Part shown: positions 33,748-43,578 of the stretch, in pieces
How positions within the stretch are numbered: position 1 is the first letter of the stretch
How the letters are laid out: each line of letters starts with the position of its first letter
Assembly (NCBI GenBank): GCA_023390335.1
Contig: JAEWCZ010000087.1
Span: 211,481-275,480, forward strand
Source of the DNA: Bacillota bacterium
GTDB taxonomy: Bacteria; Bacillota; Clostridia; Acetivibrionales; DSM-1351
Direction of reading: 5' to 3'
DNA length: 64,000 nt
Position numbers and translations under genes: made by a program
The notes under the pieces: model-generated
The model's database searches: none
What the model was told of the DNA's origin: nothing
The model's input: only the letters and a program-made list of their open reading frames with translations

Positions 33748-34632
33748 TTATCCTTTTACTCCACCCAGTACTATTCCCTTTACAAAATACTTCTGAAGGA
33801 AAGGATACACCAAGACTATTGGTAAGGTTCCAAGAAAAATCTGAGATGCCCTTAATGTTCTGTCTGAAATAGTTGCCAATTCAGAAATTTCTTGTCTTGA
33901 TAGCATACTATATGATCTCTGAACTACAATAGTCTGAATATAGCTCTGAAGCGGATAATTTTCTGCCTTATTCATAAGTATCATACCATCAAACCAGTTA
34001 TTCCAGTGACCTACCAATGAGAAAAGGGTGATTGTTGCCAAAGCCGGGGTTGACACAGGTACTATTACTCTCCACAATGTGGTCCAGTGCCCTGCTCCGT
34101 CTATAAAAGCAGCCTCATTTAATTCCTTTGGTATTTCTCTAAAGAAGTTCAGTAACAAGATTACGCTGAAAACAGGAACAGCACCTGGAAGAACCAAAGC
34201 CCATATCTTATCCAGCAATCCCATTTGTTTAATTACGATATACCAAGGAATCAAGCCTCCATTAAACAACATAGTTATAAAAAACGCCCATGCATAAAAT
34301 GTACGGAAACGAAATTCCTTCTTTTCCTTTGATAATGGATACGCACACAATATAGTAAGTACCAGGTTAACAACTCCACCCAGTGCAATTCTTTCAACTG
34401 AAATCAACATAGAGTGCCAGAATGCAGCTCTTCTTGCAACGTATGCGTATGAATTTAGTGAAAACTCAACCGGCCAGAATACTACCTTACCTGCTGCAGC
34501 AGCTGAACTTGAGCTAAAAGATACGGCTAATATGTGAATTAGCGGTATAATACAAAGTAATGCAGCCAACACAAGAAAACAGTTATTTACTATTGTAAAT
34601 GTACTGACTTTCTTCAGTTTTCCACGTTTCAT
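33748..34632 (-). CDS. CUT1-type sugar ABC importer permease (LplC/YtcP-like)
   Basis: A 294-residue inner-membrane permease with six hydrophobic segments and the EAA loop NEAAFIDGAGHWTTLWRVIVPVSTPA. MKRGKL... at the N-terminus and a C-terminal LQKYFVKGIVLGGVKG are hallmark features of the LplC/YtcP group, which works with large oligosaccharide-binding lipoproteins. No ATPase gene is present nearby; such systems commonly share an MsmK-type ATPase encoded elsewhere. It follows permease 1 with a 13-base gap. Confidence 0.92.
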   Translation of the reverse strand: MKRGKLKKVSTFTIVNNCFLVLAALLCIIPLIHILAVSFSSSSAAAAGKVVFWPVEFSLNSYAYVARRAAFWHSMLISVERIALGGVVNLVLTILCAYPLSKEKKEFRFRTFYAWAFFITMLFNGGLIPWYIVIKQMGLLDKIWALVLPGAVPVFSVILLLNFFREIPKELNEAAFIDGAGHWTTLWRVIVPVSTPALATITLFSLVGHWNNWFDGMILMNKAENYPLQSYIQTIVVQRSYSMLSRQEISELATISDRTLRASQIFLGTLPIVLVYPFLQKYFVKGIVLGGVKG

Positions 34633-34645
34633 TTAATAACCCCCT

Positions 34646-35548
34646 TTAGAAAATCCTGTAATCTGCAAATTTATATGCAAAGAAGTAAGATACTGAAATA
34701 AGCGTAAACGAGACTACTGATTTAAATAATCCTACTGCTGTGGCAACTCCGTATTGGGCTTCCAGCAGGCCTATTCTGTAAACAAAGGTGTCGATAATGT
34801 CTCCGCTTTGATAAACGGGGGGACTATATAAATTGAAGATTTGGTCAAACCCGGCATTTAAAACATTACCAAGGCTTAATACCATCAGAAGCACAATAAC
34901 CATCTTCATTCCGGGAAGAGTTATGTGTAGTGTTTGTTTCCATCTGTTGGCTCCATCCATATGTGCTGCTTCGTAAAGGCTAGGATCGATTCCGGTGATT
35001 GCCGCCAGATAGATTATGGTACCATAACCAAATTCTTTCCAGGTCTCCGTCAATACCATTGTGGAAGGAAACCATTTATTGTCTCCAAGAAAAAATATAG
35101 GCTGCAAGCCAAGAGATTTTATAAATGAATTTAAAATTCCGCCGGAGGGTGAAAGTATATCAATTAGTATACCTCCCAGTACAACCCAGGATAAGAAGTG
35201 AGGAAGATATATCAGTGTTTGAATACCTCTTTTTAAGGAATTATTTGTAACCTCATTAATTAAAATAGCAAATATAATTGGAACAATAAGTCCCAGTGCG
35301 ATTTTCATTACGGCTATGGATATGGTATTCCACATTATATTATTAAAATTAGGCATATCCAGAACATATTTAAAGTTCTTAAAACCTACCCATTTTTGAT
35401 GTCCGAATAGTCCCTTTGCGGGAATAAATTTTTGAAAGGCAATTACAACACCCGCCATTGGCAGGTAACTGAATATCAATAAAGTTATAAAACCCGGAAG
35501 GATCATGAGATGCAAGGGTAGTTGTTTCTTTATATCTAAATTTTTCAA
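34646..35548 (-). CDS. CUT1-type sugar ABC importer permease (LplB/YteP-like)
   Basis: About 300 residues from a TTG at 35548, chosen because GGGGAGGA lies 5 bases upstream; an ATG further upstream would place this site inside the gene. Six hydrophobic segments; EAA loop YEAAHMDGANRWKQTLHITLPGM. Partner of the LplC-like permease and the upstream solute-binding protein. The hairpin at 35621-35657 separates it from the binding-protein gene. Confidence 0.88.
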   Translation of the reverse strand: MKNLDIKKQLPLHLMILPGFITLLIFSYLPMAGVVIAFQKFIPAKGLFGHQKWVGFKNFKYVLDMPNFNNIMWNTISIAVMKIALGLIVPIIFAILINEVTNNSLKRGIQTLIYLPHFLSWVVLGGILIDILSPSGGILNSFIKSLGLQPIFFLGDNKWFPSTMVLTETWKEFGYGTIIYLAAITGIDPSLYEAAHMDGANRWKQTLHITLPGMKMVIVLLMVLSLGNVLNAGFDQIFNLYSPPVYQSGDIIDTFVYRIGLLEAQYGVATAVGLFKSVVSFTLISVSYFFAYKFADYRIF

Positions 35549-35620
35549 ACTTATTCCTCCCCTTATAGGTGTATAGATGTACATAAATAAACTTACAATA
35601 AAAACTTGCCTAGTAAACGA

Positions 35621-35657
35621 GAAGGAAAGGATATGAAACGACAGTATCCTTTCCTTC
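35621..35657 (-). other. Perfect intercistronic hairpin between binding protein and permeases
   Basis: A perfect 13-base stem (GAAGGAAAGGATA and its complement) with an 11-base loop. On the minus strand it is followed by TCTCGTTTAC, with no T-run. Its place after the solute-binding gene suggests partial termination or 3'-end protection, giving more binding protein than permease. That arrangement is common in sugar ABC operons. Confidence 0.7.
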
Positions 35658-35677
35658 TGATGTTAACTAGTTAATAC

Positions 35678-37393
35678 TTACTTGGATTTAACTGAGTCAT
35701 ACCATTCGTTAACTTCATTTGTCATATCAGCACCGCCCAGTTTGTTCCAATCGCTTACAAACTTATCGAAATCACTGATAGGAGCTGCGCCCATTATAAT
35801 TTTTATAAATACTTCTTTTTCCATTTTTTCAAGTGTTGTTTTCTTTTCAGCCATTGTTGTAGTTGGAGCTCCAACAAACTTTTCGTTTAGCAGCTGATTA
35901 TTCTTCTTGTATTCAACCATGTTACGGAATGCGCCTTCTTTACCGTAAATCTTTTCCCATCCCCATTGAGTCTTATCGCCTTTTGCATAAGCATCTACAT
36001 TACCTTGTATAATTTTAGGCTCACCTGACAATTTGCTGAAGTCGTTGTTCTTTCTTGCTTCATCAATTGCTACGAAAGCTTCAAGGTTCTTGAATACAGG
36101 AGCAGGACATACAGGAGAGAATTTCCAAACACCTACGCCGCCGTTCTCAACAGGCATGTAGTACTTGTTGAAGTCTGCTGTTTTACCCCAGTTCTTCTCA
36201 ACATGTTCATTGAAAAGTTTTACAAGTGCTTCAGGATGTTCATATCCTTTTCTAACTGCAAATATTCTTGTCTGATTGAACTTTAATGGTACCATAACCT
36301 TTTTGTCATCATTAGAAACAATAGGATATGATGTCCAATCTGCATTATTATCATTGTTAAAATTGCTTATGAGCGGATACATCGGGTTCCACTGTGCACC
36401 ATAGTCCATACCAACTTTACCTGCTGCTACAGTCTCAGCTACCTTTCCTGCATCCTTGACACCAAATTCTTTGTCAAGCTGGCCTTTTTTGTACATGTCA
36501 GCTAATTTCTCAAGTGCTACCTTTGTTTCAGGTAATGTACTTCCCCAAGCAATTTTGCCAGAACTATCTTCTACCCACATGTTTGGATAAGCGTGATATC
36601 CTGCAAAGAAACCTTCTGATCCCATACATCCGCTGTATAAATCCTTTGTGATTGGAAGTCCGATAGTATCGTTCTTTCCGTTTCCGTCAGGATCCTTGGT
36701 TGTAAAGGCTTCAGATATTTTTAAAACATCATCCATGGTCTTAGGTGCCTGTAAATTTAATTTTTTCAGCCAGTCATTTCTAATCCATAGATAATGTGCA
36801 GCTTCATTAGTTGAAACAGGTTCCGGAATAGCCATCATTTTACCGTCAAACATAACGGAATCAATATTACCGGTTCCTTCTTGTGTCATAATATTCTTGA
36901 AATCCTCAGAAGCATAGTCTTTGTAGTATTGAGTCATATCCTCAACCATATCTGAATCAACAAGTTGCTTAAGCTGTGAAGGATTTACAAGAACTACATC
37001 AGGGAGTTCTCCAGATGCCAATGTTACATTGATTTTCTGTGTATATGCATCTGATTGTTCATTTCCTTTTACTGTCCAATCGTATTTAACATTAATACCT
37101 AATTCTTCTGTATATAATTTTGTCCAACGGTTGTCTTCAAGAGTTTCACCTGGTGTCTTAGGCAATATGTTTGCTGCAAGGTCATCATCTATTCCACGAA
37201 CAAAAGAAATATCAATCGCAGGACTATATTTTCCGAAAGGGTCCTTATTTGCCGCTGTAGAAGTAGTACTTTGAGATGATGTTGATGTGCTGTCAGAAGT
37301 GTTGCTTTGGCTACCGCATGCTGTAGCTAATGAAGCGGTAATAGATAAAGCCATTGCTAATGATACAGCTCTTTTTAAGTAATTGAATCTCAT
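35678..37393 (-). CDS. Extracellular solute-binding lipoprotein (LplA-like) of the oligosaccharide importer
   Basis: About 571 residues from the Met at 37393 (AGGAGG 6 bases upstream). Signal peptide with a lipobox-like LATAC; lipid-modified Cys near residue 26, then a Ser/Thr-rich linker. The size and the PKTMDDVLKISEAFTTKDPDGNGKNDTIGLP segment (with a calcium-loop-like DPDGNGKND) are typical of family 1 binding proteins that work with LplB/LplC permeases. It would capture oligosaccharides released by the cellulosome. Upstream (37394-37552) there is a TATAAT-like box but no -35 that I trust. Confidence 0.92.
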   Translation of the reverse strand: MRFNYLKRAVSLAMALSITASLATACGSQSNTSDSTSTSSQSTTSTAANKDPFGKYSPAIDISFVRGIDDDLAANILPKTPGETLEDNRWTKLYTEELGINVKYDWTVKGNEQSDAYTQKINVTLASGELPDVVLVNPSQLKQLVDSDMVEDMTQYYKDYASEDFKNIMTQEGTGNIDSVMFDGKMMAIPEPVSTNEAAHYLWIRNDWLKKLNLQAPKTMDDVLKISEAFTTKDPDGNGKNDTIGLPITKDLYSGCMGSEGFFAGYHAYPNMWVEDSSGKIAWGSTLPETKVALEKLADMYKKGQLDKEFGVKDAGKVAETVAAGKVGMDYGAQWNPMYPLISNFNNDNNADWTSYPIVSNDDKKVMVPLKFNQTRIFAVRKGYEHPEALVKLFNEHVEKNWGKTADFNKYYMPVENGGVGVWKFSPVCPAPVFKNLEAFVAIDEARKNNDFSKLSGEPKIIQGNVDAYAKGDKTQWGWEKIYGKEGAFRNMVEYKKNNQLLNEKFVGAPTTTMAEKKTTLEKMEKEVFIKIIMGAAPISDFDKFVSDWNKLGGADMTNEVNEWYDSVKSK

Positions 37394-37552
37394 TTGTTTC
37401 CTCCTGTTATTCTTTATTTGAGGCCTCATATATATTATAAGGTGAGGTTATCTACAACACCATTCACATGTTTTTACTTTTGTTATCTTTTGTTTACCTG
37501 TTTTATTAAAAATTATTCATCATTTCAAATCCTTTTTTTACTTTGTTGTCAT

Positions 37553-39259
37553 CTATTTACCTGACACAATTTTGTCATGGTATTCCTGTGGCGAACATGC
37601 CACCAATTTCCTGAAAAACCTTGTAAAGGAGGCTGCAGTTTCATAACCTACCGCTTTAGCTACTTCATTTACCTTTACCTTTTCCTTTTTCAAAAGCTCT
37701 TTAGCTCTCTCTATACGTGCATTGTCTATAAAATCAGAAAGGTTTTTATTTGTGACCTGTTTATAGAGGCGTGACAGATAGGACGGATTTAAATAAACCT
37801 GTTCCGCAAGCCTTACCAAAGACAAATCTTCACTCAAATGCTCATTTATAAAATTTTGTATAAAATCTACGGCATTGTCCGCTCTCTTCTTTTGTTCCTC
37901 AGTTTGAAGCTGGAATATTACATCTGAAATATTTATCAGATATTGTACTGCATCTGACCAAGTTTCGTGCTTGTCTATACGCATTAGGCTGTTAAGGCCG
38001 ATGTGAAAGGCCAGTTTCTCGGTTATATTCCAGCGGTTAATGTATGAAAGGATACTCAGTGAAACCATGGAATATGCTTCAATGGCTAAGTTACTGTTTT
38101 TGCTCTTGATTGATTTTATGGGACTTAATAATTCGTCTAAAACTTCAAAATATTTCTCTTTTTGTCCTGACTCCAAGTATTGCTGCACTAAATCCATATT
38201 TTTTCTTCTTAAGAGAATTTCTAATGGCTCACTATTTGTGTCCAGCTCAGGTACTTCTGTAGAAGTACCTGAGTTTAAAATATTATTTTTCAGTTCGTTA
38301 TCAATTAGAAGCATTTCTATCCCTGTACCTATTTTATAATTCAGCAGTTGATTCAGAGAAAAATATTTTTTGGATACATCCTCCCAATTACAGGGTTCTC
38401 CGCTTAAGGCAAAGCTTATAGATGCATTCAAAGACTCCATACTGGCAGTCTGAATCACTTCAAGGGTGCCCTTTACAAACGAAATAGCCTTTTTGTAAAA
38501 AGAAATTTCTTCACTATTGCTGTATCCTGCAGTCCTAAGCTCATTTGGTTGTATAAAAAAAACAAATCTGTATCTGTCATCCAAAACGCATATAGATCTG
38601 ATATTGATGTTTAAGTTTTGGGTAATAATTACTTTAATGGAATTAATGTATTGAATTTTATCCCAATAGTTCAGATTGCCGGGAATATTATCAATGTGTC
38701 CTAGCAGCAGGATTACCGGATGATCAGAGTACATGGGTATAGACAGCTGTTCAAATTGAGATTTATTTACATCAAGTGATGTTCCCTCATGCAGCAGATG
38801 AATAAAATAATCCTTTTGAAAGAGACCCAAGGCAAGTTCAATTTGCTCCTTGGCCTTGTGAATCAAGTCTTCTGTTTTGACTTCTTTTTTAATCTCTTCT
38901 ATGGCATTCTCAACAACACTTATTACTTTGTCGTTATCTTCCGTTTTGAGTATATAGCTTACACCCTGATGCTGGATTGCTTTATATACATATTCAAACT
39001 CGTTATACCCAGTAAGAAATATTACTTTACATTGAGGCCATCTCCTATATATGACATCCAGTAACTGCAAACCATCCATTTCAGGCATCCTGATATCTGT
39101 TAAAACAATATCCATTCTTGTTCTGCTTAGCCACTCAACTGCTTCTTCTCCGGAATATGCCCTGTAAACATCCAGATCAAGATTCTTCATGCTTCGGAAT
39201 ATTTCGTACAACCCGTTTACAATAATTTCCTCATCATCTACGATTAATAGCCTATACAT
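37553..39259 (-). CDS. YesN-type response regulator with AraC DNA-binding domain
   Basis: A 568-residue regulator. The N-terminal receiver has the acidic pair VDDEE and the phosphorylation Asp in DIVLTDIRMPEMDG (near residue 56), plus YILKTED (Lys). The middle is a long YesN-type region. The C-terminal two-helix-turn-helix AraC domain is seen in LSLVRLAEQVYLNPSYLSRLYKQVTN and VNEVAKAVGYETAASFTRFFRK. With the next histidine kinase (3-base gap) it should activate the adjacent importer and hydrolase genes in response to sugar, as described for such pairs in related clostridia. Confidence 0.93.
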   Translation of the reverse strand: MYRLLIVDDEEIIVNGLYEIFRSMKNLDLDVYRAYSGEEAVEWLSRTRMDIVLTDIRMPEMDGLQLLDVIYRRWPQCKVIFLTGYNEFEYVYKAIQHQGVSYILKTEDNDKVISVVENAIEEIKKEVKTEDLIHKAKEQIELALGLFQKDYFIHLLHEGTSLDVNKSQFEQLSIPMYSDHPVILLLGHIDNIPGNLNYWDKIQYINSIKVIITQNLNINIRSICVLDDRYRFVFFIQPNELRTAGYSNSEEISFYKKAISFVKGTLEVIQTASMESLNASISFALSGEPCNWEDVSKKYFSLNQLLNYKIGTGIEMLLIDNELKNNILNSGTSTEVPELDTNSEPLEILLRRKNMDLVQQYLESGQKEKYFEVLDELLSPIKSIKSKNSNLAIEAYSMVSLSILSYINRWNITEKLAFHIGLNSLMRIDKHETWSDAVQYLINISDVIFQLQTEEQKKRADNAVDFIQNFINEHLSEDLSLVRLAEQVYLNPSYLSRLYKQVTNKNLSDFIDNARIERAKELLKKEKVKVNEVAKAVGYETAASFTRFFRKLVACSPQEYHDKIVSGK

Positions 39260-39262
39260 TTT

Positions 39263-40987
39263 TTACTCCTTCTGTAATACTATTTTAAATACCGCTTTTA
39301 GCCCACCAATTACACTTCTTGAAATAATTAAACCGCTTTCCTCACCAAAAACCAGTCTTATCCTTCGGTGTATATTCAATACCCCGGTAGTTTCAATTTC
39401 ATGCCCGTCATTTTCTAATGAATCCTGTAATTTTTCAAGCTCGCTATCCGTTATATCACATCCGTTGTCTTCTACAATTATTCTTAATTCATTTTCATTT
39501 CCTTCAAAATTAACAAGTAGCAAACCGCCATTCTTCTTCTTTTCAAGCCCGTGTTCAAATGCATTTTCAATTATAGGCTGTAATATAAGTCTTGGTACTT
39601 TTAAATCCTTGTAAGTTTCGGGACATTCCCCAAAATGAATCTGAAGTCTTTTGGAAAATCTCATCAGCTGTATTTCAGTATAAACTTTAGCGTGATTAAT
39701 CTCTTCTTCAAGAGGTATATTATCCATAGAATTCCTCGTTACAAAGCGGAAATACTCTCCAAGATGTTTGGTAAAAGGTACTAAATTTTCATCGCCTATT
39801 CTAGCCATGGTATTAATCATAAAAAAACTGTTATACAGGAAATGAGGATTTATTTGTGATTGCAAGTGTTTCAACTCAGCTCTCTGCATTAAAATCTTCT
39901 GGTTATATACCTGATCTATGAGCATATTAAGATTTTTTACCATATCGTTAAATCGTTTATACAAGTATCCGAACTCGTTATTCGAATCATGATTGATGGA
40001 AACTTTTAAATCACCGCTTTCCAATTTACGGAAAGATCTTACCAATTCATTTAATGGTTGATGCATAAATTTATATGTGGATAATGAGTATATAATTATT
40101 ATTAGAATGGCAGCCACCGAAAAAACCCATGCCCAAACTTTAAAATTTACAATAGGTTTTAGTATAAATTCCTGAGGAAAATATCTTAATAAAATCATAT
40201 TTAAATATGACGAATTAGAGTGAACAACATAATACTCTTTATTGCCTATTCCCGCAAACACTGTCCCGTCACTCTGTTGTTCTCTCATTTTGGATAAAAT
40301 ACTCCGAATAAATTGAAGATTATCCTCTTCCGACTTATTTGCAATAATATTTGTAGGTGTTACCAGTATGGAACCGCTTCCCGTATAGGTATTGAATTGT
40401 GCCAGGGCCTGTTTTAATGCATCCTGATCCAATTCTATATCAATAGTAAATAAAGGCTTTGTTGCACCGCTGTATTTCTGAAAAGTACTCAGATATAACT
40501 TCCCATCATAGTTTACGATTTGTGCTCCCTTTAACCCAGCCGGAACATATATTCCATTGTACTCATTTATGTGAATATCATCTACTCCGCTATTTGAAGA
40601 AACTGTCTTTTCAATTGGGAGAATGTGTACATTTACATCGCTTACATATATGCTACTGTTTTTTATTGCAACAAGTCTTTGTTTTAGCTGAAGAAGCGTT
40701 TGGGATATTTCATATTCATTCATGATTTCCCATCTTATTGCAAGTTTGTTTAATTGTTCATCATTCAAGCAATCATATTGGAGTATTTTAATCCTCTCTA
40801 TCTCTTTTTCAAGACTTTCAAGATAGAAGGATGCCTGGGCAATAGTTGATTTTGATATTTCACTTTTTACGGTACGTAAACCGCTGTTGTAAATATAGAT
40901 ACCTAAGCCATAAAGAGGAATTATTATTATTAGAAAGGTTATTACCAAACGGCTGAAAATACTGTTATTAATCTTTAGCTTGACCAT
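39263..40987 (-). CDS. YesM-type sensor histidine kinase
   Basis: A 574-residue membrane kinase. Transmembrane helices near residues 12-32 and 285-305 flank an extracytoplasmic sensor. A HAMP linker (HQPLNELVRSFRKLESGDLKV) follows, then the His_kinase box LQSQINPHFLYNSFF with the phospho-His, and the ATPase N box ENAFEHGLEKKKNGG and G box VEDNGCDITD. Pairs with the YesN-type regulator. GGGAG lies 9 bases before the ATG. The region 40988-41123 is AT-rich and probably carries the promoter of this pair, but I could not define it. Confidence 0.93.
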   Translation of the reverse strand: MVKLKINNSIFSRLVITFLIIIIPLYGLGIYIYNSGLRTVKSEISKSTIAQASFYLESLEKEIERIKILQYDCLNDEQLNKLAIRWEIMNEYEISQTLLQLKQRLVAIKNSSIYVSDVNVHILPIEKTVSSNSGVDDIHINEYNGIYVPAGLKGAQIVNYDGKLYLSTFQKYSGATKPLFTIDIELDQDALKQALAQFNTYTGSGSILVTPTNIIANKSEEDNLQFIRSILSKMREQQSDGTVFAGIGNKEYYVVHSNSSYLNMILLRYFPQEFILKPIVNFKVWAWVFSVAAILIIIIYSLSTYKFMHQPLNELVRSFRKLESGDLKVSINHDSNNEFGYLYKRFNDMVKNLNMLIDQVYNQKILMQRAELKHLQSQINPHFLYNSFFMINTMARIGDENLVPFTKHLGEYFRFVTRNSMDNIPLEEEINHAKVYTEIQLMRFSKRLQIHFGECPETYKDLKVPRLILQPIIENAFEHGLEKKKNGGLLLVNFEGNENELRIIVEDNGCDITDSELEKLQDSLENDGHEIETTGVLNIHRRIRLVFGEESGLIISRSVIGGLKAVFKIVLQKE

Positions 40988-41123
40988 TTTATTTTAACTC
41001 CCTCTTAACTGGATTTATAATTTGTAATTTAACTTTATATAAATATTGTTTACATAAACTTACTTTAAAGTCAATTAAAAATCTTTACCGTTATAGTAAC
41101 ATATACCTAAAATATATAACAAG

Positions 41124-41175
41124 CAAAAAAGAACCGCACTCAAGTAATTTAAAATTACTATGGGATACGGCTCTT
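41124..41175 (-). terminator. Terminator after the GH9 cellulase gene
   Basis: On the minus strand AAGAGCCG pairs with CGGTTCTT (one G-U pair) around an inner AGTAATTT/AAATTACT stem, followed by TTCTTTTTTGC. It starts about 20 bases after the GH9 stop and would end that transcript before the two-component genes. Confidence 0.8.
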
Positions 41176-41197
41176 TTAAACATTTACTTATTTGTTG

Positions 41198-43261
41198 TTA
41201 TTTACCTAGTAGAAACAGTTTCAGGTTTGCAAAATCCAGAGCATTTACAGCTCCGTCCTTATTAAGGTCAGCATTAGTCATAATGATTCCCCCTGCATCT
41301 CCATCCAACAGGTATTTTTTTAATAATGCAAAGTCAATTGCATTTACTTCGCCATCATTATTTAGATCACCGTACAGGATCGTTGGGTCTCCACCTGAAG
41401 GGTCATTTCCGTAAACTTTTACACCATTTTTGTATATTGGGATATTTTCTATTTTTGCATATACATCGGTTAAACCTGCAGTAGAAAGGTCATTTTTGGA
41501 ATCCCACAATTTACTTTCATAATTGTAAATACAGAATTGTACATAAGTTCTTGCATACAATTGACTATTCGGGAAAGTAATTTCTACATAATAAATATTT
41601 TTCTCCTTATCATATGGCTGAATGCCAGATATTTGGGCTCCGGCCGGAGAATAATATACCTTAGTTGTAAACTTAGCTGGATTAATTCCTTCAGCAGCAA
41701 ATTCTGATAAGTCAACGAAGAACTTACAGGATAAATCTTTTTCATATTGAGGAGGTGCCGTAACAATATTATACAAATTAAGGTCAACGGTAACACCCTC
41801 TATACCTGATTTGTATAGTTTAGCTTCTGAATAGTATTGAGTAGGTTCACCTTCAATACCCGGAGTAGGTTCAGGGAGCTGGTTTCCTCCAAGATATTTG
41901 GACATTCCTGCCAATGCTCCTACAAAGCCTGCATTATAGTCCAAACCGGTTTCAGAGTAAACATATTCATTAACATTGTCATGATATTCATCGTTCATGT
42001 CTGCTCCACCTACAAGAGCACCGTATAGGATATGCCTTTCAGGCAATTCCTTCTTTTCGTCGGCAGGAGGTCCTTCAAGAACTCCGCTCGCAGCTCTGTG
42101 ATGAGGATATTTAGGATAGTTATCACCGAAGCCTACTTCGTAGGACATGTTATTAGGATTGTCTCCCAGAATATAGTCTATCTGACTTTTTGCAAAGTCC
42201 AGACATTTTTGATTACCGAAATACTTATAATAAACTAGCTGAACCATACTCTCTGCTGCGGGGTATTTGCAAACGCCCCAGCTATCAAGGTATTTCAACC
42301 CTGCAGGAGTAGTTTTTAATCTATTCTGCCAGTAATCAATATGATCATCAGCAATTGATTTGTATAAAGGATTAGTAGAAAGTGTTGCAAGCTTTGTAAA
42401 TACTCCTGTTAATACATAGTCCCAACACTGGGTCCAATTGTCATTGAAAGAATTACCTCCGGTGATTCCTTTCTCAACCATTAGCTTTTCTACATTATCC
42501 ATATACTTATTATCGTTTGTGGCAACATAAAGCCATATTGATCCCCACATAAGTTCATCCAGATAAGTTCTTGGCAAATAGTAGCTTTGTCCTTTACTGT
42601 TCCCTCTGTAGGTCATACCAAAGTCATAAAGATCTTTTGCATAAGTAAGACATTTTTCTGCATAAGTTGAATCTTTATCCTTGTAGTTCAAATACATAAG
42701 CGCCAGTGCAGCAGCTGCATCACCAGCTACATCAGAACCGGGATTTTGCGGTGTTGCAACATAATATGCCGGCCTGTCATATGTCTGAAGTTCAGGCGGT
42801 CCCCAATATTGGTGATCCACATCACCGTCACCTAGCTGATAGTAGAAGGTAGTTTTGTTTGGGAAGCATTTCATAAAATAATCGCAAAAATGCTTCAAAA
42901 TGTTAAGCATGTAGCCGTCTTGTCCCTTGGCAACAAAAGTATCCTTGAATTCATAGTAAGCCCATGCAAGGGTTGACGCAGAGGCACATTGCGGCAAACC
43001 AAACTTTACATGGTCTCCGCAGTCATGGAACCCTCCGGTCAAGTCCAGTCCTACATCTTTTCCGTCATCACAATGGCAAGGGCCGCGCCATTTGATCCTG
43101 TTATTTCCTGCATCAGGACCGCACCAATTTGCCTCATAGAAAAGAATTGACTTGGCAAATGCATCAACATAGTTAAAATTGTTTTCCTCAGCCGAAACTG
43201 CAGGTGGAATAATGCTTACCAGTAAAACAGCAAGCACAACCAGTACACTTACCTTTTTCAT
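41198..43261 (-). CDS. Cellulosomal GH9 endoglucanase: GH9-CBM3c-dockerin
   Basis: A 687-residue secreted enzyme. Signal peptide 1-24 (ends PAVSAEE). The GH9 (alpha/alpha)6 barrel has nucleophile-side DCGDHVKFGLPQ, KYPHHRAASG, and the catalytic Glu in YVYSETGLDYNAGF. A family 3c-type cellulose-binding module follows (about 480-610; LYKSGIEGVTVDLNLYNIV, YYSPAGAQISG). A type I dockerin with two DLN(N/K)DG-type calcium loops ends the protein (about 625-687). The CBM3c directly after GH9 is the 'theme B' processive-endoglucanase arrangement. It hydrolyses cellulose as part of the cellulosome. TTAAGGAGG lies 7 bases before the ATG, and a long leader runs from the promoter at 43491-43519. Confidence 0.95.
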   Translation of the reverse strand: MKKVSVLVVLAVLLVSIIPPAVSAEENNFNYVDAFAKSILFYEANWCGPDAGNNRIKWRGPCHCDDGKDVGLDLTGGFHDCGDHVKFGLPQCASASTLAWAYYEFKDTFVAKGQDGYMLNILKHFCDYFMKCFPNKTTFYYQLGDGDVDHQYWGPPELQTYDRPAYYVATPQNPGSDVAGDAAAALALMYLNYKDKDSTYAEKCLTYAKDLYDFGMTYRGNSKGQSYYLPRTYLDELMWGSIWLYVATNDNKYMDNVEKLMVEKGITGGNSFNDNWTQCWDYVLTGVFTKLATLSTNPLYKSIADDHIDYWQNRLKTTPAGLKYLDSWGVCKYPAAESMVQLVYYKYFGNQKCLDFAKSQIDYILGDNPNNMSYEVGFGDNYPKYPHHRAASGVLEGPPADEKKELPERHILYGALVGGADMNDEYHDNVNEYVYSETGLDYNAGFVGALAGMSKYLGGNQLPEPTPGIEGEPTQYYSEAKLYKSGIEGVTVDLNLYNIVTAPPQYEKDLSCKFFVDLSEFAAEGINPAKFTTKVYYSPAGAQISGIQPYDKEKNIYYVEITFPNSQLYARTYVQFCIYNYESKLWDSKNDLSTAGLTDVYAKIENIPIYKNGVKVYGNDPSGGDPTILYGDLNNDGEVNAIDFALLKKYLLDGDAGGIIMTNADLNKDGAVNALDFANLKLFLLGK

Positions 43262-43490
43262 TTTTTAACCTCCTTAAAATTAAATAAATTCCCCGAATTC
43301 ACAAAGATTTTCGAGGTAGTGTATGTTCGGAGCATAAGCTGTTTGTCTCATGCTCTGAGCACCCTATTTACTTTTCAATTTGATATGACAAATGGTATTG
43401 AAAATTTATGTGATGATTGCATTTTGAACTATTAACGAATTGAAAAATGTTGAAATGTTGTATCTACTGTATTCAAATGTCACTGCCATA

Positions 43491-43519
43491 ATTATACATC
43501 TGTTGCAATAATTATACAA
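43491..43519 (-). promoter_or_regulatory. Probable sigma-A promoter of the GH9 gene
   Basis: On the minus strand TTGTAT (43519-43514) and TATAAT (43496-43491) are 17 bases apart. The -10 box is perfect and the -35 box keeps TTG. It implies a 5' leader of roughly 220 bases. Together with repeat copy A this accounts for most of the 585-base stretch 43262-43846, which has no gene. Confidence 0.6.
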
Positions 43520-43578
43520 CTCATAAGTCTAAAAGGCAGTAAGTAAAGAAAAGTTTTACTACTTTAACAAAGGTAACT

